DNA from: Corynebacterium silvaticum
GTDB lineage: Bacteria; Actinomycetota; Actinomycetes; Mycobacteriales; Mycobacteriaceae
Direction: 5' to 3'
DNA length: 64,000 nt
Assembly: GCF_004382825.2 (NCBI RefSeq)
Contig: NZ_SDQO02000004.1
Location: forward strand, 248,001-312,000
Shown piece after piece: positions 19,425 through 28,598 of this stretch; the stretch's first letter is position 1, and each line of letters opens with the position of its first letter. The notes beneath the pieces are model-generated. The model made no database searches. It was not told where the DNA came from and was given only the letters and a program-made list of their open reading frames with translations. Both the position numbers and the translations under genes were made by a program.

Positions 19425-20113
19425 GGTGCAGTGTCCCTCAAAACATAGCCAACGCCACGCACAGTGTGAATCAGGCGAGGCTCGCCCTCAGATTCAGTCT
19501 TGCGACGCAGGTAACCGATGTATACCTCAAGAGCGTTCCCGGAGGTTGGGAAGTCGTATCCCCATACTTCTTCAAGGATTGTTGAGCGGCTAAGAACTCG
19601 ACGTGCATTAGCCATCAACAGCTGCAACAGCGCGAACTCTGTACGGGTCAGGCTGATATGCCGTCCCCCACGAGTTACATCCCTGGTATCTGGGTTCAGC
19701 TTGAGATCATCGAAGGTGAGCTCACCCTGGCTGGGGCCACCGACGGCATCAGCAGCCGCACGACGCAGCAAAGACCTGACCCGAGCAAGCAATTCTTCCA
19801 AAGCGAAAGGCTTAGGAAGGTAATCGTCCGCTCCAGCGTCAAGGCCAGCCACGCGGTCAGAGACTCCGTCGCGGGCAGTGAGGACCAAGATAGGACGATC
19901 GTCGCCCGCGCTACGCAGAGTGCGGCAGACCTCGAGGCCGTCCATCCGAGGCATCATGACATCAAGAATGACAAGTTCTGGTTGTTCTTTCTCGATTACT
20001 TCGAGAGCTTGAACACCATCTTCAGCGAGGAATACGTCGTATCCGTTGAAGGACAACGACCGACGCAGGGATTCACGAACCGCTTGTTCGTCATCCACCA
20101 CAACAATTTTCAT
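19421..20113 (-). CDS. mprA: OmpR-family response regulator MprA-like
   Basis: The partner of the overlapping kinase. 230 residues: receiver domain with acidic pair Asp7/Asp8, phospho-acceptor Asp51 ([12 protein letters not shown]) and the [13 protein letters not shown] segment, then a winged-helix DNA-binding domain (~130-228) with [14 protein letters not shown] and [11 protein letters not shown]. It is expected to control envelope-stress genes, likely including the neighbouring htrA. Confidence 0.9.
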   Translation of the reverse strand: MKIVVVDDEQAVRESLRRSLSFNGYDVFLAEDGVQALEVIEKEQPELVILDVMMPRMDGLEVCRTLRSAGDDRPILVLTARDGVSDRVAGLDAGADDYLPKPFALEELLARVRSLLRRAAADAVGGPSQGELTFDDLKLNPDTRDVTRGGRHISLTRTEFALLQLLMANARRVLSRSTILEEVWGYDFPTSGNALEVYIGYLRRKTESEGEPRLIHTVRGVGYVLRDTAP

Positions 20114-20193
20114 GTGTCCTATTGTGCCTTTCCGCCTTAGGGTGATGCTTAAGCCTCACCTAGAACCACCTGTGAATCTTTATATATGCAAAA

Positions 20194-20225
20194 AGAGCCG
20201 ACTTCCGGAACTTGGAGTCGGCTCT
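20194..20225 (-). terminator. Rho-independent terminator of rpmE2-rpmF
   Basis: A 10-bp hairpin (AGAGCCGACT and AGTCGGCTCT) followed, in the leftward direction, by TTTT. It lies after the rpmF stop. Confidence 0.85.
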
Positions 20226-20256
20226 AAGCGGTCAAAAGACTGACCAAACAGCTCTA

Positions 20257-20430
20257 TTAGAACTGCTCAACCTCAACGAGACCAAGCTGAGCTGCCTTTA
20301 CCAGACGACGTGGAATACGTACGGTCTGGCCGTCGATCTTCACTTCCTGAAGAGCAACGTTATCAGCTTTCCACTGGGAACGACGAGAGCGTGTGTTTGC
20401 GCGGGACATACGACGCTTTGGTACTGCCAT
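20257..20430 (-). CDS. rpmF: 50S ribosomal protein L32
   Basis: A 57-residue basic protein starting [20 protein letters not shown], the L32 signature, and ending VEVEQF. There is no Cys pair in the C-terminal half, so this is the zinc-free form. It lies 17 bases after rpmE2 on the same strand. Confidence 0.93.
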   Translation of the reverse strand: MAVPKRRMSRANTRSRRSQWKADNVALQEVKIDGQTVRIPRRLVKAAQLGLVEVEQF

Positions 20431-20447
20431 TTTCTCTAACCCTCCTC

Positions 20448-20714
20448 TTAAGCCTTCTTCTTACGGCGGACCATGCCACCGAAACGACGCTGGAACTTCT
20501 CGACGCGGCCAGCGGTGTCCATAACACGCTGTGCACCGGTCCAGAAGGGGTGGGACTCGCTGGTAACGTCCACGACGATCAGCGGGTACTCGTTGCCGTC
20601 TTCCCATGCAACCGTGCGGTCGCTAGAAGCGGTCGAACGAGTCAGGAACTGGTGACCAGTACCTGCATCTTGGAAAACTACCGGGTGGTAGTCAGGATGA
20701 ATGTCTTTCTTCAT
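20448..20714 (-). CDS. rpmE2: 50S ribosomal protein L31 type B (zinc-free)
   Basis: 88 residues beginning [16 protein letters not shown], typical of L31; it contains no cysteine, which marks the type B paralogue that replaces the zinc-binding form when zinc is scarce. ATG 20714 is chosen because the L31 family begins there; the frame is open to 20783. It forms an operon with rpmF. Confidence 0.92.
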   Translation of the reverse strand: MKKDIHPDYHPVVFQDAGTGHQFLTRSTASSDRTVAWEDGNEYPLIVVDVTSESHPFWTGAQRVMDTAGRVEKFQRRFGGMVRRKKKA

Positions 20715-21295
20715 AGCTCTCGATTCCCTCAGGATTGAAACTTCAGGTCGGTTCCCTACATCTTCACAGGTCAGAGACATCATTGTTACCTATTACAACA
20801 ATGGCTCGCCCGGCAGGGATCGTGCCTGAGTTGGGTTCGCGATATCGGCCATCTCCATAAAGGAGTAGGACAACTTGAAACATTGTACCCGCTACCACTA
20901 GAAATAGGAAATTTTCCACCACAAGCAATCCCGGAGCAGTTCCTAACGCAAGGCCAAGTCGATACACAAAGCACCGACCACACCGCCCCACGGAATCTCC
21001 CCCAGCTATACCCCGCCAGCTAAAGCCCGCTAAAACAGACCATATATATAGACCCTAGATATGCCGCAGTGAATCACACGCAGAACACCCCACAGACGAC
21101 ACTCCCCAAATGAAAGATGTGACTCACGTTGCTCACCCTGTAGAGAATTAGGTAATTCAGCCCCAGACCGGTATGGTTGTCTCTTGCTGTTGTCGAAATT
21201 GTTCGTTTATCGCCCCGTCAGCACTGGCAGCGCCCCATTTCTTATGGAGCGGCGCAGCCGCAGGTTGAACGTGGGCGGCTAGGAGAAAGAAACCT
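20715..21295. other. Divergent intergenic region between the two ribosomal-protein clusters
   Basis: About 580 bases without a convincing gene. It should contain promoters for rpmE2-rpmF (left) and rpmB-rpmG-rpsN-rpsR (right). Two symmetric sequences stand out: CATTGTT-N9-AACAATG (20781-20803) and GAATTA-GG-TAATTC (21145-21158). Neither matches the Zur box I know exactly. Confidence 0.5.
20781..20803. promoter_or_regulatory. Candidate operator, 7-bp inverted repeat upstream of rpmE2
   Basis: CATTGTT and AACAATG separated by 9 bases, centred about 78 bases before the rpmE2 start. Such symmetry fits a dimeric repressor. The protein that binds it is unknown; Zur is a natural candidate because the flanking genes are zinc-free paralogues, but the sequence is not a standard Zur box. 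Confidence 0.35.
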
Positions 21296-21532
21296 ATGTC
21301 GGCTATTTGCCAGGTTACGGGACGCAAGCCGGGTTACGGCAAGTCGGTCTCGCACTCGCACCGACGCACGTCTCGCCGTTGGAACCCCAACGTGCAGCGT
21401 CGTAAGTTCTACCTGCCCTCTGAGGGCCGTACCATCACCCTGAACGTTTCCACCAAGGGCCTGAAGGTCATCGACCGCGATGGCATCGAGTCCGTGGTTG
21501 CAAAGATTCGCGCACGTGGGGAGAAGATCTAA
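21296..21532 (+). CDS. rpmB: 50S ribosomal protein L28 (zinc-free type)
   Basis: 78 residues, [29 protein letters not shown], with [14 protein letters not shown] near the C-terminus. It has a single Cys and lacks the paired CxxC sites of zinc-binding L28, resembling mycobacterial RpmB2. It is the first gene of a four-gene cluster with an AGGAG site before it. Confidence 0.93.
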   Translation: MSAICQVTGRKPGYGKSVSHSHRRTSRRWNPNVQRRKFYLPSEGRTITLNVSTKGLKVIDRDGIESVVAKIRARGEKI

Positions 21533-21535
21533 AAG

Positions 21536-21700
21536 ATGGCACGTAACGATATCCGTCCGATCATCAAGCTGAAGTCTACGGCTGGCACCGGTTACACCTA
21601 TGTCACCCGTAAGAACAAGCGAAACAACCCCGATCGCATCTCTTTGATGAAGTACGATCCGGTGGTCCGCAAGCACGTCGAATTCCGCGAGGAGCGATAA
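21536..21700 (+). CDS. rpmG: 50S ribosomal protein L33 (zinc-free type)
   Basis: 54 residues beginning [20 protein letters not shown] and ending VEFREER. No cysteine, so it is the paralogue without a zinc ribbon. It starts 3 bases after rpmB. Confidence 0.93.
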   Translation: MARNDIRPIIKLKSTAGTGYTYVTRKNKRNNPDRISLMKYDPVVRKHVEFREER

Positions 21701-21703
21701 TCT

Positions 21704-22009
21704 ATGGCTAAGAAGTCCAAGATCGCCAAGAACGAGCAGCGCAAGGAAATCGTCGCCCGCTACGCGGAGCGCCGTAACGAGCTCAAGGCAATCATCAAGA
21801 ACCCGAACACCTCTGATGAGGACCGTATGGATGCACAGTTCGAGCTGAATCGTCAGCCTCGCGATGCTTCTCCAGCACGTGTCCGCAACCGCGACTCACG
21901 CGATGGACGTCCTCGTGGCTTCCTCCGTAAGTTCGGTGTATCCCGTGTCCGTATGCGCGAGATGGCTCACCGCGGTGAGCTTCCGGGCGTCCGTAAGTCC
22001 AGCTGGTAA
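21704..22009 (+). CDS. rpsN: 30S ribosomal protein S14 (zinc-free type)
   Basis: 101 residues, [24 protein letters not shown], with the S14 core [28 protein letters not shown] and C-terminal KSSW. The CxxC pairs of short zinc-binding S14 are absent. It lies 3 bases after rpmG. Confidence 0.95.
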   Translation: MAKKSKIAKNEQRKEIVARYAERRNELKAIIKNPNTSDEDRMDAQFELNRQPRDASPARVRNRDSRDGRPRGFLRKFGVSRVRMREMAHRGELPGVRKSSW

Positions 22010-22023
22010 TCAGGGAGTTTTCA

Positions 22024-22272
22024 ATGAAGCGCAATAACATGAAGAAGGCGCGGATGGAGCAGTCCCGCCGCCCCAAGAAGAACCCTCTCAAGGCCGCAGG
22101 CATCGAGAAGGTGGACTACAAGGATGTCAACACCCTTCGTCAGTTCATCTCTGATCGCCACAAGATCCGTTCACGTCGCGTGACCGGGCTTACCCCGCAG
22201 CAGCAGCGTCAGGTTGCAACTGCGGTTAAGAACGCCCGCGAGATGGCTCTCCTGCCGTTCACCAGCCGCTAA
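22024..22272 (+). CDS. rpsR: 30S ribosomal protein S18 (zinc-free type)
   Basis: 82 residues with the S18 core [30 protein letters not shown] and [20 protein letters not shown]. No cysteines. Last gene of the cluster, followed by a hairpin. Confidence 0.95.
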   Translation: MKRNNMKKARMEQSRRPKKNPLKAAGIEKVDYKDVNTLRQFISDRHKIRSRRVTGLTPQQQRQVATAVKNAREMALLPFTSR

Positions 22273-22333
22273 ATCGACTGGGAGAACAAACAAACACGCT
22301 CTGGGGTTTTCTCCCCTAGTGCGATGACAGCCT

Positions 22334-22365
22334 AAGCGCCCGTCCGTTTATTCGGATGGGCGCTT
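22334..22365 (+). terminator. Hairpin terminator after rpsR
   Basis: A 13-bp stem (AAGCGCCCGTCCG with CGGATGGGCGCTT, one G-U pair) and a 6-base loop, about 60 bases past the rpsR stop. A smaller GGGG-TTTTCT-CCCC hairpin lies just upstream. Confidence 0.75.
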
Positions 22366-22499
22366 CGTCGTATAGCTTGCACCGAGCTCTAACACGGCAA
22401 AAACCGATGTTGTTACTAGGAAAGGGTTGCCCGAGAACGTCGAGAAGCTTACAGCTGGTATTTTAGTTGTGTAGTTCTTACACGTTGGGAGGCCCCTTG

Positions 22500-23396
22500 T
22501 TGCACGAGTCATTAACCGAGCTTTCCGAGTTAGCGCCACAATGTGCTGACGCACCTACAGCACGTGGTGTCTTAACAGAAAGTCAAGATCTGGTGCGTAA
22601 CGCAGTCGCGCACGGTGAGCGCCCGCAAGCCCTGGTCGAATGGTTCTCCCGGCTTGTCTCCGATGTGCTTCACAGTGAGGGAATAGCAGAAATCACTGGA
22701 GGCGCTGAGATTATTCTCACTGGCGCTATCGGCCGCGGCGACGCACTGCCGTCCTCCCCCATCAAGTGGCTGACTGTTGGCTCCCCGGAGGTCACTACGA
22801 CAGCACTCGACTCCCTACTCACAGATGTCGGCTTGGTCACCGAACACACCCGCTTTGGAATCCAGCCCCGAGCGAAGAGCGAATGGCTTGGAATGATCTC
22901 CAAGGCAGACGGCCTAGAACTGGCGATCTTTGCAGACGCGGGCTCCTGGTGCTTGCAGGAAGTCATTGCCCACGCAGATCACAAGCTTTTGCTTATCGAC
23001 GCCATCAAGCAGCGCCCACCAGCGTTACGCCTCTACGAGGGGCTCCCTGACAAGGACGCGCCTGTCGACGTACGCCAAGACCTCTTGTACCCAATCATTG
23101 CCATCGCGCGTTGGGCGGGCGTTGCAGCAGGCTCCACAGATTTCTCCACCCGCCGTCGCATTAACGCTGGTGTAGAAGCCGGATTCTTGTCGCAAACCCA
23201 GGCAGATTTCCTCCGTCAGGCATGGGAAAGCGGCCTCGACCTCCAGTTCCGGCGGTGGACAGATCGCGTACATTCTCACAAAGCGACAGTAGATAGCCTC
23301 CCGGCGATCCAACGCAGCATTTTCGGGGCGTCTTCTCGCATGGTGTCGGACGTGGCCCGCGCTCTCGCTGCAGAACACGATGTGCAACTAGTCTAG
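22500..23396 (+). CDS. DUF294-type putative nucleotidyltransferase, probably inactive
   Basis: About 298 residues. The arrangement resembles DUF294/GlnD-like nucleotidyltransferases: a helical start, an EIILTGAIGRGDALPSSPIKW segment where the active-site G-S/R-x-x-x-D-x-D motif is expected, and a helical C-terminal substrate-binding domain. The aspartates usual after the glycine motif are not present, so catalysis is doubtful. The frame opens at TTG 22467; a GGGAGG site points to TTG 22497 or 22500 as the true start. It lies directly before amtR, as in C. glutamicum. Confidence 0.65.
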   Translation: MHESLTELSELAPQCADAPTARGVLTESQDLVRNAVAHGERPQALVEWFSRLVSDVLHSEGIAEITGGAEIILTGAIGRGDALPSSPIKWLTVGSPEVTTTALDSLLTDVGLVTEHTRFGIQPRAKSEWLGMISKADGLELAIFADAGSWCLQEVIAHADHKLLLIDAIKQRPPALRLYEGLPDKDAPVDVRQDLLYPIIAIARWAGVAAGSTDFSTRRRINAGVEAGFLSQTQADFLRQAWESGLDLQFRRWTDRVHSHKATVDSLPAIQRSIFGASSRMVSDVARALAAEHDVQLV

Positions 23397-23511
23397 TTTT
23401 TGCATGCTAGAAAGGTTTTAAAGCTCTGTGAGCGTCCTCTACCAAAAATAAACTAGCCAGAATCAGTTATGCCGCTAGGTTTACTTTCGGCTTAGTGTAT
23501 AAACTAACCTG

Positions 23512-23542
23512 TTGGTTCTGTGCCACAGAGACACAGAACCAA
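23512..23542. promoter_or_regulatory. Perfect 11-bp inverted repeat in the amtR leader
   Basis: TTGGTTCTGTG and CACAGAACCAA flank a 9-base spacer, starting about nine bases after a TATAAA-like -10 sequence (23498-23503). It could be an operator or a 5'-end mRNA hairpin. It is not an AmtR box of the known ATAG type. Confidence 0.55.
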
Positions 23543-23570
23543 GGGAAAAGGAAGGAGAGTGGGTAATCAC

Positions 23571-24254
23571 ATGGCAGGAGCTGTTGGACGCCCTCGGAAA
23601 AATAGCCCGCGTCGCCGTGGTAGTACGGCACGCGAAGAGATTTTGGATGCATCGTCGGAGCTTTTTACTGTCCAAGGATTCGCTACGACCTCCACACACC
23701 AGATTGCAGACGCAGTTGGCATCCGTCAGGCCTCTTTGTATTACCACTTTCCTTCCAAAACTGAAATCTTTCTCACGCTGCTTAACTCCACAGTTGAGCC
23801 GTCCACTGCCTTAGCCGCAGATCTAGGTGAGGCCAAGGTTCCCGCGCCGCTGCGCCTGTGGGCGCTTACGGCTGCCGAATGCCGCCTGTTGTTATCCACA
23901 AGGTGGAATGTGGGCAGGCTTTATCAGCTTCCCGTTGCGGCATCGCCTGAGTTCTCGGAGTACCACGCGCAGCGCACCCAGCTGCGGCAAATCTTCCATG
24001 ATATCGCTGCAGAAATCGCTGGTTCCGATGATCCTCGGGTTGATCTCCCCTTCCATATCGCGATGTCGGTCATTGAAATGCGACCAAACAACGGCATCGT
24101 CCCGGAACCACTCAAGGACGACAGCCTGCCCTCTTTGGCTATTATGCTTGCCGACGCCGCCCTGGCAGTCGTGGGAGCCGAACTCCCCGCAGATCGCATA
24201 GAACGTACCCTGGAGCTCCTAGCTGCAGTGGACAAGAAGCATTCTGAAGCGTAG
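23571..24254 (+). CDS. amtR: TetR-family master regulator of nitrogen control AmtR
   Basis: A repressor of nitrogen-assimilation genes in corynebacteria, released by the PII protein GlnK. 227 residues from ATG 23571, which follows AAGGAGAG. It begins MAGAVGRPRKNSPRRRG; the helix-turn-helix spans STHQIADAVGIRQASLYYHFPSKTEIF; the ligand/dimer domain contains STRWNVGRLYQLP and FHIAMSVIEMRPN. These segments match my memory of C. glutamicum AmtR nearly word for word. The long frame to 23520 is not needed. In this genome it sits next to citE and gluABCD on the opposite strand. Confidence 0.93.
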   Translation: MAGAVGRPRKNSPRRRGSTAREEILDASSELFTVQGFATTSTHQIADAVGIRQASLYYHFPSKTEIFLTLLNSTVEPSTALAADLGEAKVPAPLRLWALTAAECRLLLSTRWNVGRLYQLPVAASPEFSEYHAQRTQLRQIFHDIAAEIAGSDDPRVDLPFHIAMSVIEMRPNNGIVPEPLKDDSLPSLAIMLADAALAVVGAELPADRIERTLELLAAVDKKHSEA

Positions 24255-24268
24255 AAACTCTCTTCCTC

Positions 24269-24297
24269 AGGCGCCGGAGCTTAAAACTCTAGCGCCT
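24269..24297. terminator. Weak hairpin between convergent amtR and citE-like genes
   Basis: AGGCGC and GCGCCT arms separated by 17 bases in the 55-base gap between two convergent stops. The stem is short, so the call is tentative. Confidence 0.4.
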
Positions 24298-24309
24298 TTA
24301 CCTTTATCA

Positions 24310-25230
24310 CTATGAGGCAGCGCCTTTGATGCGATGAAGCAGATTAAAGGCCAAGGTAATCAACGGAGTATCCACCATTTCCCCGTCGAGTTTAAACGCC
24401 CCGGAATGACGGCTGGACTCCTCCACAATTCGTTGGGCCCACGTGATTTGTTCTTCTCCCGGATAAAAGGCCCGTCGCACTACGTCCACCTGTCGGGGGT
24501 GGATACAGGGATAGAGAGTAAAGCCCATCCGTGCGGAGTCCAAAGCCTCTAAGTAAAGCCCGTCTTCGTCAGAGAAATCCTGATACACCGCATCCATTGC
24601 CCACTTTCCTGCAGCAGCAGCGTGAATCAATGTCTGCGAGCGCGCATATGCCATGGTCTCTCTGTAGCGTCCGGGAGCGGGTTCGTCGTTACGCTGCCGC
24701 GAATATGCTCCCCCGAGTCCTATTGTTAAGTCGTCGGCCCCCCAATAAAGCCCCACAACAAGCGGATGCTCAGCAAAGTGCTGAATACTGACCAACGCAG
24801 CGGGGGTCTCAATGATGGGGACAACGTTAAAACCGTCTAGGTTCTCAGGCAAACGCGCCCCCACCTTGGGCACGATTATGTTGCGATATTCCGTCTCCCG
24901 GACAAAGGCGATGTCCTGGTCATAGTGGTCATCAGAAGGCCCTACGACACGAACAAACGTGGTCGTGGGATCAAGGTGTGCGTTTCTAATATTTTGGTAT
25001 GCAGATTCCCGGTTAACGTCCCCCGCACCGTCTTCTAGATCAAGGATCACTAAATCCGCGCGTTGTGCAGCCTTGGGAATAATTTCGGCACGATCAGCCG
25101 GGGCAAAAAGAATAGCGGGGCCAGCAAGCTTGAGAGAATCAGTACGCATAAGTACTGAGGCTACCGCCTTACCCAAGGTCTTGCTGGCCAAATGCTCATT
25201 GATATGAGGCACAGTTCTCCGCGCCTTCAC
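24310..25230 (-). CDS. CitE-like HpcH/HpaI-family lyase
   Basis: A 306-residue (beta/alpha)8 protein of the citrate-lyase-beta/malyl-CoA-lyase family. It has the Mg2+-binding acidic motif in LVILDLEDGAGDVN, FVRVVGPSDDHYDQD, IIVPKVGA, VVPIIETPAALV and YWGADDLTIGLGG. No citrate lyase alpha or gamma subunit is present, so like mycobacterial CitE it is probably a stand-alone acyl-CoA lyase or thioesterase with unknown substrate. It starts with GTG 6 bases after gluD and may be co-transcribed with it; ATG 25149 is an alternative start. Confidence 0.8.
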   Translation of the reverse strand: MKARRTVPHINEHLASKTLGKAVASVLMRTDSLKLAGPAILFAPADRAEIIPKAAQRADLVILDLEDGAGDVNRESAYQNIRNAHLDPTTTFVRVVGPSDDHYDQDIAFVRETEYRNIIVPKVGARLPENLDGFNVVPIIETPAALVSIQHFAEHPLVVGLYWGADDLTIGLGGAYSRQRNDEPAPGRYRETMAYARSQTLIHAAAAGKWAMDAVYQDFSDEDGLYLEALDSARMGFTLYPCIHPRQVDVVRRAFYPGEEQITWAQRIVEESSRHSGAFKLDGEMVDTPLITLAFNLLHRIKGAAS

Positions 25231-25236
25231 TAACTC

Positions 25237-26175
25237 TTATTCGGCTGGATTCTTGATCTCCTGGTGATCAGGGTCGTGCCAATCCACATAGGAGTTGTCT
25301 TTGGTTGTGAGCCCCTGGTATGGATGTTCCGGAACTTTAGCCAAGATATTGCGACGTGCCCTACCAGCACGGAGTTGCCGTTCAACCCGTTCTGCTAACA
25401 CCGTCAGGGAATAGTTGATGAGGATCATAAGAACCGCAACCACTATCAACGACGGTAAATAATTCCTATTGGTTGCCGAGGATTGAATACCCTGTCGGAC
25501 AATCTCCACATAACCAATCTGATACCCCAACGCGGAGTCTTTAAGAGCGATCACCGCTTGAGCAATAAGTGCTGGAAGCATCGCAGCGACTGCCTGTGGC
25601 AAGAGAATCTTCCGCATCGTCTGCCGGTGGCTTAAGCCCAGCGCTTGAGCTGCCTCGGTCTGGCCCCTAGGAATAGCACGGATTCCAGCACGTAGAATCT
25701 CTGCGATGACAGCCCCGTTGTACATGGTCAAGCTGAACACCACTGCGGTGAACGCCAACTCCCGCGGCGGAACCACTTTGTATACCGCAAGCGCTTGATA
25801 GCTAAAGATAATCAGCAACAGCACTGGGACTGCTCGGAAAAATTCCACTATCGCTGCGCATATCCACCGGAGCAGCCTACTTCCGGAGAGCCTTCCCAGC
25901 CCAAGGAGAACTCCTAAAATGACCGCGAGGATCACGGAAGAAAACGCCGATTTCAGCGTTCCCACAAGCCCCGGAAGCAAATACGTGTTCCACGTCCTGG
26001 CATCCGTAAAAGGAGTCCACTTCACAGCATCGAGCTGCCCTTTAGAGTGCAAGGCAAACAGCACCCAGCAGATAAGAGCACCAGCTACTACGACGGTAAG
26101 AACCGTATACAGTGCGTTTCTGCGTAAAGCGTTGGGCCCGGGGGCGTCGTAAAGCACTGTCGCGCGAACACTCAT
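25237..26175 (-). CDS. gluD: Glutamate ABC importer permease GluD
   Basis: The second inner-membrane permease of the glutamate importer. 312 residues from ATG 26175, the start that overlaps the gluC stop by 4 bases. It has the HisM-type permease domain with about five helices and the EAA loop ARSLGLS-like segment [23 protein letters not shown]. Residues ~1-25 are hydrophilic and the C-terminus is a charged tail. The operon order gluA-B-C-D matches C. glutamicum. Confidence 0.9.
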   Translation of the reverse strand: MSVRATVLYDAPGPNALRRNALYTVLTVVVAGALICWVLFALHSKGQLDAVKWTPFTDARTWNTYLLPGLVGTLKSAFSSVILAVILGVLLGLGRLSGSRLLRWICAAIVEFFRAVPVLLLIIFSYQALAVYKVVPPRELAFTAVVFSLTMYNGAVIAEILRAGIRAIPRGQTEAAQALGLSHRQTMRKILLPQAVAAMLPALIAQAVIALKDSALGYQIGYVEIVRQGIQSSATNRNYLPSLIVVAVLMILINYSLTVLAERVERQLRAGRARRNILAKVPEHPYQGLTTKDNSYVDWHDPDHQEIKNPAE

Positions 26176-26858
26176 TTTTTCACCGCCATACGGGTAGATA
26201 ACGCGCCGAGGAAGTACCCCATGGGCAAGGTAAGGGCCATGAAGCCTAGAGCAAAGCAACCAAAGATCACAAAGAGCTGGCTTGCGTGGTTTTCAATGAC
26301 CTTCTTCATCAACAGAGAGGCCTCCCCTACCCCAATCACCGACGCAATCGTGGTGTTTTTGGTCAACGCAATCAAGGTGTTTCCCAGTGGGACAATGGCA
26401 GCCCGGATGGCCTGCGGGAAAACAATCTTGTTAAAGGTCTGGGAGAAACTCAACCCTAGTGATCGCGCAGCCTCCGCTTGTCCAAAATCGACAGTGTTTA
26501 TTCCCGAACGCAAGCATTCAGAGACAAACGCAGAGGTGTAAAGAATGAAGCCCAGAGTGGCTAGCCGGAAGTTGTTATCAGCCAAAAATGTTGCACTTCC
26601 CCTGCTAGCCAGCGAGAGGCCGAGGGTTTGATAGAGCCCGAAAGAACAGAAGAGCACGACCAAAGTCAGAGGGGTATTGCGCACTGTGTTTACGTACAGT
26701 GTGGCCAGCGTGCGGAGAATACGCACGGGCGACACCCGCATAGCGGTGAGTAGGGTCCCACCCACCATCGCTCCAATGGCTGCGAGCACTGTGAGCTTAA
26801 TGGTGACCCAAAATGCGGGGAGAATAGCAGGCCCTAGCTGGGACCACATGGCGTCCAT
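26172..26858 (-). CDS. gluC: Glutamate ABC importer permease GluC
   Basis: A 228-residue permease, five predicted helices, with the [16 protein letters not shown] segment of polar amino-acid permeases and the EAA loop [22 protein letters not shown] that contacts the ATPase. It forms the membrane pore with GluD. It lies 35 bases after gluB. Confidence 0.92.
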   Translation of the reverse strand: MDAMWSQLGPAILPAFWVTIKLTVLAAIGAMVGGTLLTAMRVSPVRILRTLATLYVNTVRNTPLTLVVLFCSFGLYQTLGLSLASRGSATFLADNNFRLATLGFILYTSAFVSECLRSGINTVDFGQAEAARSLGLSFSQTFNKIVFPQAIRAAIVPLGNTLIALTKNTTIASVIGVGEASLLMKKVIENHASQLFVIFGCFALGFMALTLPMGYFLGALSTRMAVKK

Positions 26859-26893
26859 GAGGTTATGCCTTCCTGGTCAAGGAAAAGGGATCG

Positions 26894-27778
26894 TTATTTG
26901 ATAAACATGAGGTCGCCAGGCTTACCGGGTGTCACACCTGCAGCAGCATCTCCGATATTCTTCTTGACGAGCTTGTCAAATTCGCCAGAAGAATTAAGTT
27001 GATCGAGAGCCTCGTTCACGGCTTTGGTTGCTTCTGCATCATCTTTTTTCAGACCGATGCCGTAGTGCTCGTCCGTATACGGGGTGCCATCGTCCTTAAA
27101 CATCTCTACGACCTTGAAGGACCCCTCGTTTTGCTGGGAATAGCCATTGAGGATTGTTGCGTCAGTGGTCAGCGCATCCACGTTGCCCTGGCGCAAGGCC
27201 TCAACGCAGGAAGAATAGGTGTTGTATTCCTGGAGCTGCACGCCCGGCAGTGATTCCTTCACCTTTTGAGCAGGCGTGGAGCCCGAGACCGAACAGACGA
27301 TCTTGCCGTGTTCTAGGTCTTTTACTTCTTTAATCCCGGCGTCGTCTTTACGCACCAGCAGTGCCTGGTGAGTAAGCAGGTATGGGCCACCAAAGTTCAC
27401 GGACTCCGCACGGCTCTTATTAATCGAGTACGTGGCCGCAATAAGATCTACTTCCCCGTTCTGGATAAGAGTCTCACGCTGTGCAGAGGGAGTCTCCCGC
27501 CATTCCACGTCTGGATGCTTCCAGCCTTTGGCATCAGCAATGTGATTGACCACGTACTGGGCGATGTCTACATCGAGTCCAGACATCGTCCCGCTTGCTT
27601 CTTTGATGCCCAAACCGGGCTGATCAAACTTGGTTCCCAGCGTAACCTTCCCAGATTCAATATGACTAAGAAGGCCTGCGCCGTCGCTTTCACCGCTGCT
27701 GCCGCATGCAGCAAGAGTGGTCAGTGCCAGCGTGGCGACGGCGGAGGTTCCAAGAATGCGAGTAGTCGTGCGTGTCAT
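26894..27778 (-). CDS. gluB: Glutamate-binding lipoprotein GluB
   Basis: The substrate-binding component of the importer, anchored outside the membrane. 294 residues from ATG 27778. Signal peptide with lipobox LAAC at Cys25, then an SBP_bac_3 fold: VTLGTKFDQPGLG, MSGLDVDIAQYVVNHI, EVDLIAATYSINKSRAESVNFGGPYL, GNVDALTTDATIL. The frame runs upstream to 27961 but the lipoprotein signal fixes the start. Confidence 0.93.
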   Translation of the reverse strand: MTRTTTRILGTSAVATLALTTLAACGSSGESDGAGLLSHIESGKVTLGTKFDQPGLGIKEASGTMSGLDVDIAQYVVNHIADAKGWKHPDVEWRETPSAQRETLIQNGEVDLIAATYSINKSRAESVNFGGPYLLTHQALLVRKDDAGIKEVKDLEHGKIVCSVSGSTPAQKVKESLPGVQLQEYNTYSSCVEALRQGNVDALTTDATILNGYSQQNEGSFKVVEMFKDDGTPYTDEHYGIGLKKDDAEATKAVNEALDQLNSSGEFDKLVKKNIGDAAAGVTPGKPGDLMFIK

Positions 27779-27824
27779 TGTTTCTTTCCTTAAGGCTAGA
27801 GGGATAAATAAGATCTCACGAGGT

Positions 27825-28553
27825 TTAGTGGGACAGGATCTCCCCAAGAAAATCTTTTGCTCGATCCGATTGTGGAGAAGCAAAGAAGGATTCTGGGTCT
27901 GAATCCTCCACGATGCGACCGTCTGCCATAAAGAGCACGCGATCTGCGGCTTTCCTGGCAAAACCCATCTCGTGGGTAACGCAGATCATCATCATCCCCT
28001 CACGAGCAAGATCAGCCATAACGTCGAGAACCTCGTTAACCATCTCAGGGTCCAGGGCTGAAGTGGGCTCGTCGAAAAGCATTACTTTTGGCTTCATCGC
28101 AAGCGCTCTGGCTATGGCGACGCGCTGCTGTTGCCCGCCAGAAAGCTGAGCCGAGAATTTATCCGCTTGGTTGGCAATTCCTACGCGTTCCAAGAGCTGC
28201 ATCGCCAACGAGCTTGCGTCTTTTTTAGCCATCTTTTTCACATTGACCGGACCAAGCGTGACATTCTCGCGGATCGTCTTGTGAGGGAAAAGGTTGAATT
28301 GTTGGAACACCATTCCGACCTCGGAGCGCAACTTCGCGAGCTGTTTTCCTTCTTCCGGTAGTTTGTGTCCATCGATAAAAATTTCTCCGCTATCGATGGT
28401 TTCAAGCCGGTTGATGGTGCGACAGAGCGTTGATTTTCCAGAGCCTGAGGGACCTAGGACCACCACGACTTGCCCTCTGGGCACGTCAAGATTGATGTCC
28501 TGCAGAGCGTGAAAGTCATCAAAGTACTTGTTCACTCCCCGCATGGATACCAT
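27825..28553 (-). CDS. gluA: Glutamate ABC importer ATPase GluA
   Basis: Powers glutamate uptake. Walker A GPSGSGKST, Q-loop VFQQFNLFPH, signature LSGGQQQRVAIARAL, Walker B VMLFDEPTSALDP and H-loop CVTHEMGF are all intact. ATG 28553 is chosen because it matches the N-terminus of C. glutamicum GluA (MxxMxGVxKYF); ATG 28583 is also in frame and neither has a good ribosome-binding site. First gene of gluABCD. Confidence 0.92.
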   Translation of the reverse strand: MVSMRGVNKYFDDFHALQDINLDVPRGQVVVVLGPSGSGKSTLCRTINRLETIDSGEIFIDGHKLPEEGKQLAKLRSEVGMVFQQFNLFPHKTIRENVTLGPVNVKKMAKKDASSLAMQLLERVGIANQADKFSAQLSGGQQQRVAIARALAMKPKVMLFDEPTSALDPEMVNEVLDVMADLAREGMMMICVTHEMGFARKAADRVLFMADGRIVEDSDPESFFASPQSDRAKDFLGEILSH

Positions 28554-28598
28554 CAAGCCACGCTTGACTGTGTTCCGAGTCATAGCGAGAAGAGTAAA

